Positions 5,463 through 7,837 of a DNA stretch of 7,837 nt are shown here, in pieces. The first letter of the stretch is position 1; every line of letters begins with the position of its first letter. Location: NCBI GenBank assembly GCA_031285245.1, contig JAITWN010000023.1, positions 1-7,837 on the forward strand, in the 5' to 3' direction. Under the pieces are notes generated by a model, which did no database searches, was not told the DNA's origin, and worked only from the letters and a program-made list of their open reading frames with translations. Source of the DNA: Chromatiales bacterium. GTDB lineage: Bacteria; Pseudomonadota; Gammaproteobacteria; SZUA-140. A program made the translations under genes and the position numbers.

Positions 5463-7837
5463 TTACTTCTGCGTAGGTGCGCTCCCAGAATCCGCGCAAA
5501 TCTTGCGTGACCTGGATCGGGCGCTGCGCTGGCGATAGCAAGTGCAGCGTTACTGGTACACGGCCGGCAGCTATGCGTGGCGTTTCAGCACGACCGAACA
5601 TTTCTTGAAGCTTGACACGCAGCACGGGTGATTCACCGGGCGTGTATTCGAGGCGATGACGCGAACCGCTGGGTACGGTGAGATGCGTGGGCGCTATTTG
5701 TTCGAGGCGTTGAGCGGTTTGCCAATCGAGACGTGAGGCGAGGATTTCAGCGAGATCGAGTCGCGCGAGATGATCGCGGCGAGTGACGCCATCGAGAAAG
5801 GGTGCGAGCCAATCTTCAAGCGTTGCGAGCAGCGCGGCATCACTGACATCCGGCCACTCTTCTTCGGGTAACCATGCGCGCAGCGAGAGCACGCGCGCCT
5901 GCCATTCGCGCGCGGTACGCGTCCATGGTAATGCATCGAGCCCAAGTCTACGAATGCCGGCGATCATGGCGGCGCGCAGTTGTTCTGTATCGACCTTGCT
6001 TAGTGGCTGAGCGCCCAGCACAAGCGCACCAAGCCGCACTTCGCGGCGCGCGATCACGGCTTGTTGCTGTGCGTCGTAGCGCACGGCGTCTTCTTCATGA
6101 ATCGGAACATCGGGATGCGCGCGCAATTCATCGATATCTACCGGTGCAGCGAGATGAATCATGCCTTCGGTTTCGCCAGCATCGAGACTCGCGGTGACGA
6201 TGCAGCGATCACGCAGCCGCATGCCTTTCTCGTGGAAACGCGCGCCGCGTCCGGATGCCAGCAGATAGCGATGATCACCCGGCGCGCGCTGCAAAGCGAT
6301 GCGATCAGGGTAAGCGAATGCGAGCAGCAGACCAGTGTGCGCAAGATCATCGCTGCGCGCATTTGCTATCTGCGCTTTACCCGTCGCGCTCGCATCGACG
6401 CGCGCGAAAGACAGCAATCCACGATATTGCCGCGCAACCAGCGCGACACGCTGACAGGCCGCATGATCTGCGCCATAAGCCTGCGCAGCACGGCGCCCAT
6501 TGCTGCCAGCACTCGCACGCAGCGCTTCGATGCGCTGCGTGAAATCAACCGAGCGCCGTGCTGCGCCGGTGAATATGTCGTGCTCAGAGAGCAGCGCCGC
6601 AATATCACTGGCAAGATCGCCGAGACTTAATCGCTGCGCCACGAACATCATGTGCGCAAGACGCGGATGCAGCGGCAGCTTCACCATCGCGCGACCGATT
6701 TCGGTGATGCGCCCAGCCGCATCGAGTGCACCGAGACGGCTCAGCAACTCGCGCGCCTGCGCAAAAGCAGCAGCGGGCGGCGGGTCGAGCCATGACAGCG
6801 CGGCGACTTCATTCACGCCCCAAGCCGCGAGCTCTAGCGCAAGCGGCGCAAGATCAGCTGTGGCGATTTCCGGCGCACCATGTGCAGACATACGGCGCTG
6901 CGTCGCATCGCTCCACAGACGCAAGCATACGCCAGGCGCGGTGCGACCGGCACGACCCGCACGCTGATCCGCTGATGCGCGCGAAATGCGCTGAGTAGTC
7001 AGACGCGATAGTCCTGACACCGGATCAAAATGCGGCACGCGCACATAGCCAGCATCGACGACGATACGAACGCCTTCGATGGTAAGGCTGGTCTCGGCAA
7101 TCGGCGTCGCCAGTACGACGCGTCTTTTTCCTGCTGAGCGCAGTGCGCGATCTTGCGCATCCCAAGGCAGATCACCGTGCAAAGGCAGAATTTCAATTTC
7201 ATCTTCGCACTCTTCGTGCAGCAACTCCTGCGTACGGCGAATCTCCCAAGCGCCAGGCAGAAAAGCGAGCACATCACCCTCTTCCTGCGCGAGTGCACGA
7301 CGGATGGCAGCGCTCGCCGCTTGTGGCAACGGGCCTTCGACATCACGCGCGAGATAACGCACATCAACGGGAAAACTGCGACCCGCGCTGGTGATGATGG
7401 GCGCATCGCCGAGCAAGGCTGCGACCGCTTCACCATCGAGCGTTGCCGACATGACGAGAATCCTCAGATCTTCACGCAATCCGCGCTGCGCATCGAGACA
7501 CAGCGCAAGCGCGAGATCGGCATGCAAGTGACGTTCGTGGAATTCATCGAAGATCACCAGACCGATACCACGCAATTCAGGATCAAACTGCAACTGGCGC
7601 GTGAGAATACCTTCGGTAACCACTTTGATACGCGTGCGCGCGGAGCTGCGGCCTTCGAAGCGGATCTGATAGCCGATGGTTTCACCAACCTCTTCACCGC
7701 GCAGACGCGCCATGCGCCCAGCAGCTGCGCGCGCAGCAAGACGGCGTGGTTCCAGCATGAGAATGGAACGACCAGCAAGCCAAGGTTCATCGAGCAGTGC
7801 GAGCGGTACGCCGGTCGTTTTGCCCGCGCCCGGCGGA
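5368..7837 (-). CDS. hrpB: HrpB, DEAH/RHA-type ATP-dependent helicase, N-terminus cut by window edge
   Basis: The visible part is 822 residues to a TAG at 5370-5368; the true start lies past 7837. HrpB proteins are about 800-850 residues, so only a few tens of residues are missing. Counting from the first full codon: Walker A PPGAGKTT (1-8), motif Ia LEPRRLAAR (28-36), motif II DEFHER (97-102, the HrpB form of DEAH), motif III MSATLDG (129-135), FLPG (192-195), HGDLPWDAQ (220-228), motif V LATPIAETSLTI (242-253) and motif VI QRAGRAGR (291-298). The HA2-type winged-helix and ratchet region follows (about 310-420). The C-terminal half is HrpB-specific: THLTVPSGSRHRLEY (717-731), LQEMFGRAETPRIA (743-756) and GRYPKHPWPDDPW (797-809). 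HrpB is a presumed cytoplasmic RNA or nucleic-acid helicase whose natural substrate is poorly defined; it should not be confused with the unrelated type III secretion regulator also named HrpB. The frame is intact, and the gene is convergent with lhr. Confidence 0.97.
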   Translation of the reverse strand, partial: PPGAGKTTGVPLALLDEPWLAGRSILMLEPRRLAARAAAGRMARLRGEEVGETIGYQIRFEGRSSARTRIKVVTEGILTRQLQFDPELRGIGLVIFDEFHERHLHADLALALCLDAQRGLREDLRILVMSATLDGEAVAALLGDAPIITSAGRSFPVDVRYLARDVEGPLPQAASAAIRRALAQEEGDVLAFLPGAWEIRRTQELLHEECEDEIEILPLHGDLPWDAQDRALRSAGKRRVVLATPIAETSLTIEGVRIVVDAGYVRVPHFDPVSGLSRLTTQRISRASADQRAGRAGRTAPGVCLRLWSDATQRRMSAHGAPEIATADLAPLALELAAWGVNEVAALSWLDPPPAAAFAQARELLSRLGALDAAGRITEIGRAMVKLPLHPRLAHMMFVAQRLSLGDLASDIAALLSEHDIFTGAARRSVDFTQRIEALRASAGSNGRRAAQAYGADHAACQRVALVARQYRGLLSFARVDASATGKAQIANARSDDLAHTGLLLAFAYPDRIALQRAPGDHRYLLASGRGARFHEKGMRLRDRCIVTASLDAGETEGMIHLAAPVDIDELRAHPDVPIHEEDAVRYDAQQQAVIARREVRLGALVLGAQPLSKVDTEQLRAAMIAGIRRLGLDALPWTRTAREWQARVLSLRAWLPEEEWPDVSDAALLATLEDWLAPFLDGVTRRDHLARLDLAEILASRLDWQTAQRLEQIAPTHLTVPSGSRHRLEYTPGESPVLRVKLQEMFGRAETPRIAAGRVPVTLHLLSPAQRPIQVTQDLRGFWERTYAEVKKELKGRYPKHPWPDDPWGAAPTGRAKKRGE

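Overview
The window is a stretch of GC-rich bacterial chromosome, most likely from a gammaproteobacterium (or a close betaproteobacterium). This rests on a full-length E. coli-type Lhr with the long C-terminal extension and a proteobacterial-type HrpB; no rRNA or marker gene is present to place it more closely. There is no phage, transposase, CRISPR array, tRNA or rRNA.

Layout. At 1-149 on the minus strand are the first 49 residues of a DUF523-family protein (the family that includes the iron-sulfur thiouracil desulfurase TudS); the rest lies outside the window. Bases 150-377 are a divergent intergenic region. Each side has a -10-like element ending 7-8 bases before the chosen start codon and no clear Shine-Dalgarno, so both genes may be made from leaderless mRNAs. 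Two palindromes there could be operators. At 378-4550 on the plus strand is lhr, a 1390-residue superfamily 2 helicase with complete core motifs and the Lhr C-terminal region. At 5368-7837 on the minus strand is hrpB, a DEAH/RHA-type ATP-dependent helicase running from its Walker A motif to its natural stop, with a few tens of N-terminal residues missing beyond the window edge.

The unusual part is the 817 bases between the convergent lhr and hrpB genes. This is a graveyard of duplicated fragments. Read on the minus strand, hrpB is followed by a short spacer and a frameshifted Ig-like (putative Ig/cadherin-like) domain ending at a stop at 4935. Directly after comes a second, decayed copy of the hrpB 3' end (4855-4937), a matching spacer, and a second, shorter Ig-like domain tail ending at a stop at 4604. 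The simplest reading is an old tandem duplication of a roughly 525-base unit (hrpB tail + spacer + Ig-like segment), followed by frameshifts, a stop-codon loss and a deletion of nearly 200 bases.

Lhr (DNA repair helicase, with a C-terminal region linked to uracil-DNA glycosylase activity in E. coli) and HrpB (helicase of uncertain substrate) are not obviously a functional pair. They are convergent neighbours with separate control. I see no convincing new defence or metabolic system here; the duplicated intergenic remnants and the possible leaderless divergent promoters are the points most worth checking.
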